Positions 1-11,909 of a stretch of DNA of 64,000 bases are shown piece by piece. Source of the stretch: Deinococcus gobiensis I-0 (lineage in GTDB: Bacteria; Deinococcota; Deinococci; Deinococcales; Deinococcaceae); the NCBI RefSeq assembly GCF_000252445.1, contig NC_017805.1, positions 368,700-432,699 on the forward strand. The letters run 5' to 3'. A program made the position numbers and the translations under genes. The notes beneath the pieces were generated by a model, which was not told the origin of the DNA, did not search any database, and saw only the letters and a program-made list of their open reading frames with translations. Every line of letters starts with the position of its first letter. Position 1 is the stretch's first letter.

Positions 1-323
1 TCTTATAAATAATTAGTTTGAAAACTTAAAATTTATCCTTATTATGCCTTAAGCTAATCAAATAAGAGGACTCTCCATTGTCTGGAGATTGTCTGGAGGC
101 GTCGCATCCGCTTCCCAAGCTGGACCTCCTGACCCTTAATCTCCTGGGAAGGCCAGGAAGGCTCCTCCATCCTTCTCTCAAAGCTCCTAGTCCACTCGGT
201 ACATCGCTGAGCCTTGTAGGGCCGTTTTAGGCCCTTTCAGAGGCATCTGCTTTCCCCACCTCTTTCCCAATCCAGGAGGACCATGCCGGTCTCATTCAAT
301 TTCCTCACCGATGGAAGAGGCGC
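1..323. other. Intergenic region with AT-rich end
   Basis: No gene is supported here. The first 70 bases are very AT-rich, in sharp contrast to the rest of the window, and may be a promoter region or the edge of an acquired segment. An 11-bp tandem direct repeat (ATTGTCTGGAG) lies at 77-87 and 88-98. A small hairpin with arms AGGGCC/GGCCCT lies at 218-235, followed by only a short T-run, so it is at best a weak terminator. No transposase fragment or terminal inverted repeat was recognised. Confidence 0.5.
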
Positions 324-1332
324 ATGACCTGCCCCATCACCCTGTTTACCGGACAATGGGCCGATGTTCCCCTGGCCGAACTCGCACCCCTCGCCCGGCA
401 GATGGGCTACGACGGCCTGGAACTGACTTGCTCGGACGATCATTTCGATATGCACGCCGCCCTGACGGACCCTGGATATGTCGAGCGTCAGCGGACCTTG
501 CTTGCCGAGCATGACCTGCGCTGCTTCGCCGTCAGCAACCACCTTGGCGACCAAGTTGTCTGTAAGCCGATCGATACGCGCCACCGCCCCATCCTGCCGT
601 CGGAATCTGGGAAGACGGCGGCAGGATGGCCTACGCCAGCGGGCCACCCAGGCCATGAAAGACACGGCCCACGCCGCCGCCCGCTTTGGAGTGAGAACCG
701 TGACGGGATTTACCGGTTCGAGTGTCTGGCACAGCATCTGTACCTTCCCACCCACCGATCAGGCTTACTGGGACGCCGGCTTCGAGGACTTCCCCCGGCG
801 CTGACTGCCGGTCCTAGATATTTTCGACGAGGTTAGCGTGAACTTCGCTCTGGAAATCCATCCGGCCGAAATCGCCTTCGATACGGTTTCGGCCGGGCGG
901 GCCATTACAGCCATCAATCACTATCCCTGTTTCGGCTTCAACCACGATTCGGGCCACCTCGCCTATCAGGGCGTGGACCACACAGGATTCGTCCGCGCCT
1001 TTCCGAAGCGGATCTTCCGGGTCCATCTCAAGGCCGTATGGTAGGGACACGGCAACGGTGAAGTCGGCGTCTTCGGGGGCTATACCAGTTTCGGCGATGC
1101 CCGGCGGTTCTGGAACTTCCATTCTTTGGGACGCGGTGACGTGCGTTTCGAGGACGTGACCGTCGCCTTGAACGATATGGGATATGACGGGCCTTTGAGT
1201 ATCAAGTGGGAGGATGCCCCCATGGACCAGTTACACGGCGCAGCCGAAAGTGCTGCCATTGCAAGAAAGCTCAATTTGCATGCATCGACTTTGGCTTTCG
1301 ACGCCGCTTTTCAGAAGAGGAGAGAATCATGA
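324..1332 (+). pseudogene. Sugar phosphate isomerase/epimerase (TIM barrel), broken
   Basis: The translated pieces together read like one xylose-isomerase-like TIM-barrel isomerase/epimerase. Frame 3 from ATG 324 gives the N-terminus ([31 protein letters not shown]). Near 590-636 the reading frame shifts to frame 1, which continues with [44 protein letters not shown] and [13 protein letters not shown]. Frame 1 is then cut by an in-frame TGA at 802-804, where homologues as I recall them have Trp, and by a TAG at 1042-1044. One frameshift plus two nonsense codons make a pseudogene. Its terminal TGA (1330-1332) overlaps the ATG of the next gene, so the two were once translationally coupled and probably served one sugar or polyol pathway. 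Sequencing error cannot explain all three lesions easily. Confidence 0.82.
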
Positions 1333-2459
1333 CTCGCAAACTGCGTTGGGGTCTCGTGGGCGGTGGAGTGGACGCATTCATCGGAGCTGTTCACCGACAC
1401 GCCGCCGCTCTCGATGGCCAATACGACCTCGTGGCCGGTGCACTTTCGAGCACCCCCGAGAGGTCCCAAATATCCGGCCAGGTATTGGGCCTGCCCGAAG
1501 ACCGCGTCTACAACTCCTGGGAACAGATGCTGGAGCGTGAGCGGATGCGGCCCGACCCGGTCGAGGTCGTCAGCATCGTTACCCCCAACCACATGCATTT
1601 CCCTGTGGCCCTCGCGGCCGTTCAGGCCGGCTTTCATGTCATCTGCGACAAACCCCTCGTGCATACCTCCGAGCAGGCCCGCGCACTGGAGGCGGCGGTC
1701 AGAGAGAGCGGCACCCTGTTTGCCGTCACCTACAACTACAGCGGCTATCCACTGATCCGCCAAGCCCGCGAAATGGTGCTGGCCGGAGCAATAGGCGAAG
1801 TGCGTAAGGTGCAGGTGGAGTACCACCAGGGTTGGCTGGCCCGTGAAGATCAGGGCAAACAGGCTGCGTGGCGCACCGATCCGGCGCTGAGCGGGCCTGC
1901 CGGCGCGCTCGGCGACATCGGCACCCACGCCGAGCAGTTGCTCAGCTACGTGACCGGACAGGACATCACGTCACTGAGTGCCGAGCTGACTTCGTTTGTT
2001 CCTGGGCGTGCGGTCGATGACGACGCCAACGTGCGCCTGCGCCTGAGTGGGGGGGCGAGGGGCCTGCTGACCTGCTCACAGGTGGAGATCGGCCGTGAAA
2101 ACGATCTGCGGCTCTCGGTATTCGGAACACTGGGGAGCCTGGGCTGGTGTCAGGAAGATCCCAATGTCTTGATCTTCGACCGTCTGGATCAACCCCGCCA
2201 GATCCTGACCCGCGGAGGTCCTGGTCTCGGGCAGTCGGCTCAAGCGGCGACCCGACTGCCCGCTGGGCACCCTGAAGCGTTCGTCGAGGCGTTCGGAAAC
2301 ATCTACCGTGATTTTGCAGCACATGTACGCGCTCAGATCGCAGGAAAGGCCCACAGTCCTGCCTACCCGACCATTGCGGATGGTGTGCGCGGCGTGGAGT
2401 TCGTCGAGGCGGCCATAGAGAGTGCCAGCAGTGGCAGCTGGGTCAACCTGCCCCGCTGA
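1329..2459 (+). CDS. Gfo/Idh/MocA family NAD(P)-dependent oxidoreductase
   Basis: The product is a 376-aa cytoplasmic dehydrogenase of the glucose-fructose oxidoreductase/inositol dehydrogenase family. The N-terminal Rossmann fold has a glycine-rich turn ([11 protein letters not shown], about residues 8-18). The family's Lys motif appears as CDKPLV near residue 105, after [15 protein letters not shown]. The GDIGTH motif near residue 200 carries the usual catalytic His. ATG 1329 is chosen over upstream in-frame starts because it follows a purine-rich Shine-Dalgarno (GAAGAGGAGAGA) and overlaps the stop of the broken isomerase gene. The partnership suggests oxidation of a sugar, inositol or keto-sugar, but the substrate cannot be read from sequence. 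With its partner dead, the pathway may no longer be complete. Confidence 0.9.
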   Translation: MTRKLRWGLVGGGVDAFIGAVHRHAAALDGQYDLVAGALSSTPERSQISGQVLGLPEDRVYNSWEQMLERERMRPDPVEVVSIVTPNHMHFPVALAAVQAGFHVICDKPLVHTSEQARALEAAVRESGTLFAVTYNYSGYPLIRQAREMVLAGAIGEVRKVQVEYHQGWLAREDQGKQAAWRTDPALSGPAGALGDIGTHAEQLLSYVTGQDITSLSAELTSFVPGRAVDDDANVRLRLSGGARGLLTCSQVEIGRENDLRLSVFGTLGSLGWCQEDPNVLIFDRLDQPRQILTRGGPGLGQSAQAATRLPAGHPEAFVEAFGNIYRDFAAHVRAQIAGKAHSPAYPTIADGVRGVEFVEAAIESASSGSWVNLPR

Positions 2460-2472
2460 GGGAACATGTCTG

Positions 2473-2511
2473 AAAAGCCCCTCACCAAGCCGGGGAGATT
2501 GGGGGCTTTTT
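2473..2511 (+). terminator. Intrinsic terminator after the oxidoreductase gene
   Basis: A GC-rich hairpin pairs AAAAGCCCC (2473-2481) with GGGGGCTTTTT (2501-2511). It ends in a run of five T and lies 13 nt after the stop codon. It separates the oxidoreductase transcript from the origin region. Confidence 0.85.
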
Positions 2512-2523
2512 CAGGTCTCGCCC

Positions 2524-2580
2524 TGATTGATGATTTTAATGATTTTAAAAGATGTTAAAAACATATGATGATCATCATCA
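2524..2580. other. AT-rich segment beside the iterons, probable DNA unwinding element
   Basis: This stretch is dominated by A and T (TGATTTTAATGATTTTAAAA and similar) in a GC-rich replicon. It ends in a perfect 14-bp palindrome, ATGATGATCATCAT, at 2565-2578. Its place next to the iteron array fits the melting region of an iteron-type plasmid origin. No good DnaA box was seen in it. The function is inferred from position and composition only. Confidence 0.6.
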
Positions 2581-2623
2581 GGGCGGCGAGAAAAACATCG
2601 ATCAGGACGCAGTTTTTCGCCCC

Positions 2624-2982
2624 AATTCCCCAAAGAGACAAGCTCAAAAGGCCCCAATTCCCCAAAGAGACAAGCTCAAAAGGCCCCAATTCCCCAAAGA
2701 GACAAGCTCGAAGGGCCCCAATTCCCCAAAGAGACAAGCTCAATTCCCCAAAGAGACAAGCTGTCTCTTTGGGGAATTCCCCAAAGAGACAAGCTCGAAG
2801 GGCCCCAATTCCCCAAAGAGACAAGCTCAAAAGGCCCCAATTCCCCAAAGAGACAAGCTCGGTGGATTTTGGGGAAGAGAAGACGTTAAACACAGCGTTT
2901 TCAGGGTCAATTCCCCAAAGAGACAGGCTGAGGTGAGGAGAAAATTCCCCAAAGAGACAGGCTTCCCCAAAGAGACAGGTTC
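2624..2982 (+). repeat. Iteron array of the replication origin (11 direct copies plus one inverted)
   Basis: A repeat with core TTCCCCAAAGAGACA (full unit 22 bp, AATT at its left end and AGCTC at its right) occurs at 2624, 2656, 2688, 2720, 2742, 2775, 2807, 2839, 2909, 2943 and 2963 on the plus strand. Spacing is exactly 32 bp for six of the steps. Spacers are of two kinds, AAAAGGCCCC and GAAGGGCCCC. The last three copies have AGGC or AGGT in place of AAGC. One inverted copy lies at 2762-2778. The array ends 19 bp from the stop codon of repA. This is the classic layout for initiator-binding iterons, which also set copy number by handcuffing in known plasmids; that role here is inferred. Confidence 0.9.
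2742..2778. repeat. Head-to-head iteron palindrome in the middle of the array
   Basis: Two iterons face each other as perfect 17-bp inverted arms (2742-2758 and 2762-2778) around the 3-nt centre AGC. The right arm shares its AATT with the next direct iteron, creating GGGGAATTCCCC at 2771-2782. The site could bind an inverted RepA dimer or extrude as a cruciform. Confidence 0.9.
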
Positions 2983-3001
2983 AGAGAAATGGTCTGGAAG
3001 A

Positions 3002-4417
3002 TTAAACTTCGATCAGGACACGAAATTCTGCGGCGAGGTCCACCTGTGTCTTGTCGGCCAGGGCGCGAGTCAGGCGGCGGGAGAATTCCAGGCCGTCCAG
3101 TGTGCCGTTACCGACGAGGGTGGAGATGACCGCCATCTCCTCGGCACTGAGATGGTCTCCCATCATCATCTGGAGCAGGCTCAGCATGCGGCGCTCACGG
3201 GCCTCCGGGCGCATCTCACGCCATGCTTTCGCCTGTTGCGCTTCCCAGTCCTCGTCTCCTGCCGGAGCCTCTACCGTCTTGGTCACCGAGCGTGTCTTTT
3301 TGGGGAATTCCCTGGCAGGGCCGGACTCGGCAGCACTCTCGGAAGAGAAATATTCGGCGTACCGCTCGGGATTGCGGAACATGTCCACCAGAAGGCCCTG
3401 GCGGTTCTTGACGGGGGTACGCGCCTGCGACACCACGCGCCCGAAGGCCGCGACGGTGGCCTCGACCTGTGCGGCGTAGGCCTGCACGGTCTTGACGGCG
3501 TTGGGCGCGCTCAGGCCGTTGCGGGTGAGCAGCGCGACCAGTTCGGTGTTGGGCGGCGCGGCCACCTGCCCGAAGCGGTAGGTGATCTGCTGGCCTTCAC
3601 CACGCCCGGTGTAGATCACCTCGACGAGGTAAGCCGTGTCGAGCAGTTCCTGATGGGCGGGCTCCAGCGCCCGGCGGATCTTGTCCAGTCGCCAGCCGTG
3701 CATGCCCAGGTGCTCGCCCCAGTTGCGGGTGGAGACCGTGTAGGCGTCGGTCGGCACCTTGCCCAGGGGCGCGCGCCGCTCTTCGAGGCTGCGGTACAGG
3801 GTCCGGACCATCGGCTGCGAGAGCTGGGAATAGAACTCCAGGTCCAGAGGGCGCAGGTGGCCGCTGCGCACGCTGCGGGTGATCGCCCGCGCGAGCTGGA
3901 TTTCCAGAATGGTGTCGGCGCGCAGGGTCCCGATCTCCTCGGCGATTTCGGTGGCGTCCACCCTCGCGAACGAGCTGATGATGCTGAACTCCTCGCTGAC
4001 CCACTGGTGCTGGCGGCCGTCGAACCACGACTCGGTGATGGCGAAGGTGCTGCCCTGGAGGCGGCGCAGGCCTTCCAGGACCTCGCTGTATTGCCGTCCC
4101 CCCACCGTCAGGCCCGCGAGCGTGAGCAGGCGGTAGGCCGAGAGCTGAATGACCCCCGCGTTGGGCAGGCCCTGTTCGACGAAGGCGTTGACCAGTCCGA
4201 TGATGATGTCGTTGTCCAGGCCGTGCGGCACCACCGCGTCGGCCCGGGAGACGCATTTGACGTGGATGGCCCCCAGCGCGTCCACCGTGAGCTGTTTTTC
4301 CCAGGACTGGAGGGTGCTGGGAATGCGGTTCTGCGCCAGCGCCAGCGCCAGCCGGGCGATGTTGCGCTCGTCGTGGCCCTGAAGCTGCCGGGGTTCCTGC
4401 CGCGTGTTCTTGCCCAC
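3002..4417 (-). CDS. repA: Plasmid replication initiator protein (RepA type)
   Basis: The product resembles the replication initiator protein A family found on Deinococcus plasmids and second chromosomes. With the GTG start at 4417 it has 471 aa and begins GKNTRQEPRQLQGHDERNIARL. The N-terminal two-thirds carry the predicted winged-helix DNA-binding domains (IPSTLQSWEKQL, VIQLSAYRLLTLAGLTVGGRQY, LSQPMVRTLYRSLEERRAPL). The C-terminal 130 residues are charged and probably flexible. An ATG at 4540 would add 41 Arg/Ala-rich residues of low complexity and is less likely; a TACACT box lies 7 nt before the GTG. The gene reads directly into the iteron array. It contains an iteron copy at 3288-3309 that encodes EFPKKTR. 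No parA/parB genes adjoin it. Confidence 0.88.
   Translation of the reverse strand: MGKNTRQEPRQLQGHDERNIARLALALAQNRIPSTLQSWEKQLTVDALGAIHVKCVSRADAVVPHGLDNDIIIGLVNAFVEQGLPNAGVIQLSAYRLLTLAGLTVGGRQYSEVLEGLRRLQGSTFAITESWFDGRQHQWVSEEFSIISSFARVDATEIAEEIGTLRADTILEIQLARAITRSVRSGHLRPLDLEFYSQLSQPMVRTLYRSLEERRAPLGKVPTDAYTVSTRNWGEHLGMHGWRLDKIRRALEPAHQELLDTAYLVEVIYTGRGEGQQITYRFGQVAAPPNTELVALLTRNGLSAPNAVKTVQAYAAQVEATVAAFGRVVSQARTPVKNRQGLLVDMFRNPERYAEYFSSESAAESGPAREFPKKTRSVTKTVEAPAGDEDWEAQQAKAWREMRPEARERRMLSLLQMMMGDHLSAEEMAVISTLVGNGTLDGLEFSRRLTRALADKTQVDLAAEFRVLIEV
3288..3309 (-). repeat. Iteron copy inside repA, inverted relative to the array
   Basis: On the minus strand this 22-bp stretch matches the array consensus at 20 of 22 positions; the differences are G to A at position 12 and A to C at position 18. 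It includes the full AATTCCCCAAA half. It lies about 300 bp from the array and in opposite orientation. Confidence 0.85.
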
Positions 4418-4424
4418 GCCCGGC

Positions 4425-4430
4425 AGTGTA
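4425..4430 (-). promoter_or_regulatory. Possible leaderless -10 box for repA
   Basis: On the minus strand TACACT ends 7 nt before the GTG at 4417. That spacing would place the transcription start at or next to the start codon. No clear -35 box is seen, and there is no good Shine-Dalgarno. The rest of 4431-4649 up to xdhA holds no gene; a weak CTGACA with a poor -10 lies around 4515-4545 on the plus strand. Confidence 0.45.
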
Positions 4431-4649
4431 CGCGCCCCGGCTGCCCGCGCGCCGCGCCCGCCTGCCCAGGCAGCGCGGGGGGCTGCGCAGGCGCGGCGCG
4501 CTATGCTGGCGGAGCTGACAATCAGGCCGCTGTTCTGCATGGATAACCAGTGGCCCGCCTCTTTCCCTTCCGTGTGGCGTCAACCATGTGTTTCCGGGCC
4601 GGACGGCCTGGAACGCGGCGCGGGCCAGTGCTGGCGAGGAGAATGCGGT

Positions 4650-8458
<3,809 letters not shown>

Positions 8459-8467
8459 GTTGGGCGT

Positions 8468-9289
8468 ATGACCACCTGGCTCACGGGCCTCGACACCCTG
8501 CGCGCCCGCAACGCGCCGGGCGTCCTCGTCACGCTGGTGGGCGTGCGCGGCCACGCCCCGCGTGAGGCGGGGGCCAAGATGGTCGTCGGCGCGCAGGACT
8601 GCTGGGACAGCGTCGGCGGCGGCAACCTGGAGGCGACGGCCGTCGCCCGTGCCCGCGCCCTGATCGCCGCCGGGGTGAGCACGCCCGAACTCCTGACCCT
8701 GCGCCTGACCGACCGTGCGTCCAATGAACACGGGCGGCAGTGCTGCGGCGGCGAGGTCACGCTGCTGCTCGACCCGCTGCCCACCCGGCGGCCGACCGTC
8801 GCCGTCTTCGGGGTCGGGCATGTGGGGCTGGAGGTCGCGCTGCTGCTCTCGCGCCACCCGCTGCACCTGCACCTCGCCGACTCGCGCGCCGCGCAGCTCG
8901 CCCCGGAACGCCTCGCGCCCCTGGGTGGGGGAGAGGCGCACCTTCATGTCCACCACGTCCCCATTCCCGAGCTGGCGCTGGCCGAGCTGCCCGCCGGCGC
9001 GCACGTCCTGATCCTCACGCACGACCACGCCGAGGACGCCGCCCTGTGCGACGCCGCGCTGCGCCGCCCCGACCTCGGCTTCATCGGATTGATCGGGTCG
9101 AGCGCCAAGTGGGCGCGCTTTCAGGAGCAGCTCCGGCGCGAGGGGCACACCGACGCCGACCTCGCCCGCATCACCACCCCCATCGGCCTGCCGGGGCTAC
9201 GCGGCAAGGCTCCGGCGGTCATCGCCCTGAGCGTGGCCGCGCAACTTCTCGAACGGTTCCAGACCGAACAGGCCTTCCAAACGACATGA
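8468..9289 (+). CDS. xdhC: Xanthine dehydrogenase accessory protein XdhC
   Basis: The 273-aa product matches the XdhC/CoxI family, which in known systems binds molybdenum cofactor, helps its sulfuration and delivers it to XdhB. The N-terminal XdhC domain has GVRGHAPREAGAKMVV and WDSVGGGNLEA; CCGGEVTLLLDP follows near residue 95. The C-terminal half is a Rossmann-like domain (VAVFGVGHVGLEVALLLS near 110-130) ending in GLIGSSAKW and GLPGLRGKAPAVIALSVAA. It is not a catalytic subunit. Its stop overlaps the guaD start by four bases (ATGA), tying maturation and guanine deamination to the same transcript. Confidence 0.93.
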   Translation: MTTWLTGLDTLRARNAPGVLVTLVGVRGHAPREAGAKMVVGAQDCWDSVGGGNLEATAVARARALIAAGVSTPELLTLRLTDRASNEHGRQCCGGEVTLLLDPLPTRRPTVAVFGVGHVGLEVALLLSRHPLHLHLADSRAAQLAPERLAPLGGGEAHLHVHHVPIPELALAELPAGAHVLILTHDHAEDAALCDAALRRPDLGFIGLIGSSAKWARFQEQLRREGHTDADLARITTPIGLPGLRGKAPAVIALSVAAQLLERFQTEQAFQTT

Positions 9290-10611
9290 CACAGACTTTC
9301 CAGACTTCTGCCGACCCCGTCCTCTACCGCGCCACCTTCATGCATACGCCGCGCAGCCCCTTCGCCGATGCGGAGGCCCTGCACGCCGAGGACGACGGCG
9401 GCCTGCTCGTCGCGGGCGGCACCATCCTCGCCAGCGGTCCCTGGGCCGAGGTGCGCGCCCAGGCCCCCGAGGCGCCCGTCACCGACCTGCGCGGCGGCCT
9501 GCTGCTGCCCGGTTTCGTGGACACCCACGTCCACTACCCGCAGGTGCGCGTGGTGGGCGGCCTGGGGATGCCGCTGCTCGACTGGCTGGACCGCAACGCG
9601 CTGCCCGAGGAGGCCCGCCTGGCCGACGAGGGGTACGCCCGCGCGGTCGCCCGCGAGTTCCTGGGCGCGCTGGCGATGAACGGCACGACCACCGCTCTCG
9701 TGTTCGGGGCGCACTATGCCGGGGCCATGCACGCCTTTTTCGAGGAGGCGGCCACGTCAGGCCTGCGCACCGTCGCCGGGCTGGTCGTGGGCGACCGGCT
9801 GCTGCGGCCCGAGCTGCACACCACCCCCGAGCGTGCCTACGCCGAGGGCCGTACCCTGATCGAGCGCTGGCACGGCCGGGGGCGCGCGCTGTACGCCGTG
9901 ACGCCGCGCTTTAGCCTCTCGGCCAGCGAGGGCCTGCTCGACGCCTGCGGGGCGCTGCTGCGGGAATTTGAGGGTGTACGCTTCACCAGCCACATCAACG
10001 AGAACGTGACCGAGGTCGAGGTGGTCCGGGGCCTGTTCCCGGAGGCGCGCGACTACCTCGACACCTACGAGCGTGCCGGGCTGGTCGGGCGGCGCAGCGT
10101 GCTGGCGCACAACGTCTGGCCGTCGGACCGCGAACTCGGCGCGATGGCCGAGCACCGCTGCTCGGCGGCGCACTGCCCGTGCAGCAATTCGGCGCTGGGC
10201 AGCGGCTTCTTCCCGCTGCGGCGGCACCTCGCGGCGGGCGTCCACGTCTCGCTGGGCAGCGACGTGGGCGGCGGCACCGGCTTCTCGCTGCTCAAGGAGG
10301 GTGTGCAGGCCTACTTCATGCAGCAGCTCATGGGCGCGGACGGCGTGGCCCTGACCCCGGCCCACCTGCTGTACCTCGCCACCCGGGCAGGGGCCGAGGC
10401 GCTGGACCTCGGGGACCTGACGGGCGACTTCAGCGCCGGGCGGCAGTTCGACGCCGTGCACCTCTCGCCGCCGCCCGGCACGCCGCTCGCCGCCGTGTAC
10501 GCCCACGCCGAGGGACCGGGGCGCCTGCTCGCGGCCACCTTCGCCAGCGGTACCCAGGGCGACGTGGCGCGCGTGTGGGTGGGCGGCGACGAGGTCTACG
10601 CGCGGGGCTGA
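9286..10611 (+). CDS. guaD: Guanine deaminase
   Basis: The product (441 aa) is a zinc amidohydrolase that converts guanine to xanthine, feeding XdhAB. Metal and active-site motifs are visible in order: GFVDTHVHYPQ near residue 80, TSHINENVTEVE near 235, VLAHNVWPSDREL near 270, HCPCSNSALGSGFFPL near 300 and LGSDVGGGTGFS near 322. These are diagnostic of GuaD within the amidohydrolase superfamily. The ATG at 9286 overlaps the xdhC stop. Its last 16 bases overlap the end of the convergent MFS gene, leaving no room for a terminator between the two transcripts. Confidence 0.95.
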   Translation: MTQTFQTSADPVLYRATFMHTPRSPFADAEALHAEDDGGLLVAGGTILASGPWAEVRAQAPEAPVTDLRGGLLLPGFVDTHVHYPQVRVVGGLGMPLLDWLDRNALPEEARLADEGYARAVAREFLGALAMNGTTTALVFGAHYAGAMHAFFEEAATSGLRTVAGLVVGDRLLRPELHTTPERAYAEGRTLIERWHGRGRALYAVTPRFSLSASEGLLDACGALLREFEGVRFTSHINENVTEVEVVRGLFPEARDYLDTYERAGLVGRRSVLAHNVWPSDRELGAMAEHRCSAAHCPCSNSALGSGFFPLRRHLAAGVHVSLGSDVGGGTGFSLLKEGVQAYFMQQLMGADGVALTPAHLLYLATRAGAEALDLGDLTGDFSAGRQFDAVHLSPPPGTPLAAVYAHAEGPGRLLAATFASGTQGDVARVWVGGDEVYARG

Positions 10612-11909
10612 GCCGTCTCCTCCCGGCGTGCAGGTGCGGCGGGCGCGCCGTCGAGTTGCCGGATGGCGGGTGAGAGAAAGCCCAGCAGGGCGGCCCCGCC
10701 CCCCAGGATCCCCAGCGCCACGAACAGCCAGCGCACCCCGAGCACCTCGCCCAGCGGCGTCGCCAGCGCCAGTCCGATGGGCGCGGCGAGGCCGGTGACG
10801 GTGTTCATCAGCGACAGGACCCGGCCCTGCAGGTGCGCGGGGATGGTCGTCTGGAGCAGCGCCGTCAGGGGACCGTTGCCCAGGACGTAGGTCAGGCCGC
10901 TCAGGACCCACCAGCCCACCGCCAGCCCGAACAGGCCGCGCGGAGCCAGCGCCGTGAGGGCCAGGGTCAGGCAGGAGGCCGCGAAGCCTGCCAGGACCCA
11001 GGGCACCTGCCGCCGGGGCGCGGCCGCCGCGAGGACCAGCCCGCCCGCGATCATGCCCAGGCCAGACAGGCCTTCCATCAGGGCGACCTGCCCGGCCCCG
11101 CCCCCGAAATGCTGCTTGACCAGCAGGGGCACGAGCGTGAAGGACGGCGCGATGATGAGCACGACGCCGCCCATCAGCCCGAACAGCCGCCGCAGCCCCG
11201 GCTGGTGCCACACCAGTCCCACGCCTTCGCGGAATTCGGCCCACAGACCGCCGCCCTCGTCCGTAGGCGCGCGCCGGGGCTGCGGAACCCGGTAGAGCAG
11301 CAGCGGCACGATGCCCAGCAGCGCCGTCGCCACGTCGATGCCCAGCGCCCAGCCGATGGGCATGATGCCGATGGCCAGGGCACCCAGGGGGGCGGCGGCC
11401 ACCGTCATCAACCCCTGAAGGGTCTGGTTCAGCCCGGCGGCGCGCGGCAGGAAGGTGGCCGGCACGAGCATCGCGGTGCTCGCGGCGGCGGCGGGCGACT
11501 GGAAGGCCTGCATGGCGCTGCGGACGAACATCATGGTGTAGGCGTGCCACAGTTCGACCTGGCCGGTCAGGAACAGGGCGATCAAAACCACCATGCACAG
11601 GGCGCTGACCGCGTCCGCGCCGATCATCAGGGCGCGGCGGCTGTAGCGGTCGGCCAGCGTGCCGCCCAGCGGGCTCAGGAGCGCCTGGGGCAGCAGCGCC
11701 GCGAGGCCCGCCGTCGCCAGCGCGGCCACGCTGCCGGTCGTGTCGGTGATCCACCACAGCAGCACGAACTGCGTGAGGGCCGACCCTATCAGCGACGACG
11801 CCTGCCCGCCGAAGATGGCCCAGAACCGGGGCTGCCAGCCGGGGCCAGGGTCCGGATGGCCGGGGCCCGCAGACAGGGAAGGGGGGGCGGTGTTCAGGGC
11901 CGGGTCCAC
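10596..11909 (-). CDS. MFS transporter, probable drug or siderophore exporter
   Basis: The product is a 437-aa inner-membrane major facilitator protein of the EntS/macrolide-exporter-like type. The first helices start at FWAIFGGQASSLIGSALTQFVLLWW, and the MFS signature loop GGTLADRYSRRALMIGADA lies near residue 85. About 12 membrane segments can be drawn. GTG 11909 is the preferred start; it overlaps the end of the tetR gene by 16 nt. The reading frame is open back to 11984, but that extension is Arg/Pro-rich and unlikely. It is co-transcribed with the TetR regulator upstream, so it is probably induced by a ligand of that regulator. Its 3' end overlaps guaD tail to tail. Confidence 0.85.
   Translation of the reverse strand: MDPALNTAPPSLSAGPGHPDPGPGWQPRFWAIFGGQASSLIGSALTQFVLLWWITDTTGSVAALATAGLAALLPQALLSPLGGTLADRYSRRALMIGADAVSALCMVVLIALFLTGQVELWHAYTMMFVRSAMQAFQSPAAAASTAMLVPATFLPRAAGLNQTLQGLMTVAAAPLGALAIGIMPIGWALGIDVATALLGIVPLLLYRVPQPRRAPTDEGGGLWAEFREGVGLVWHQPGLRRLFGLMGGVVLIIAPSFTLVPLLVKQHFGGGAGQVALMEGLSGLGMIAGGLVLAAAAPRRQVPWVLAGFAASCLTLALTALAPRGLFGLAVGWWVLSGLTYVLGNGPLTALLQTTIPAHLQGRVLSLMNTVTGLAAPIGLALATPLGEVLGVRWLFVALGILGGGAALLGFLSPAIRQLDGAPAAPARREETAQPRA

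Noticed and set aside
2555..2893. Minus-strand repetitive protein with SLWGIGA/ELVSLGNWG repeats
   Set aside because: It is the reverse reading of the iterons; there is no ribosome site and its repeat is set by DNA spacing.
2624..2982. CRISPR array
   Set aside because: The 32-bp periodicity gives spacers of about 10 bp that are themselves repeated, with one inverted copy and no cas genes; this is an iteron array.
2552..4546. Long plus-strand open frame of 664 codons through the iterons and repA
   Set aside because: It is the antisense of repA joined to the iteron array; its repeated NSPKRQA peptides are only translated iterons.
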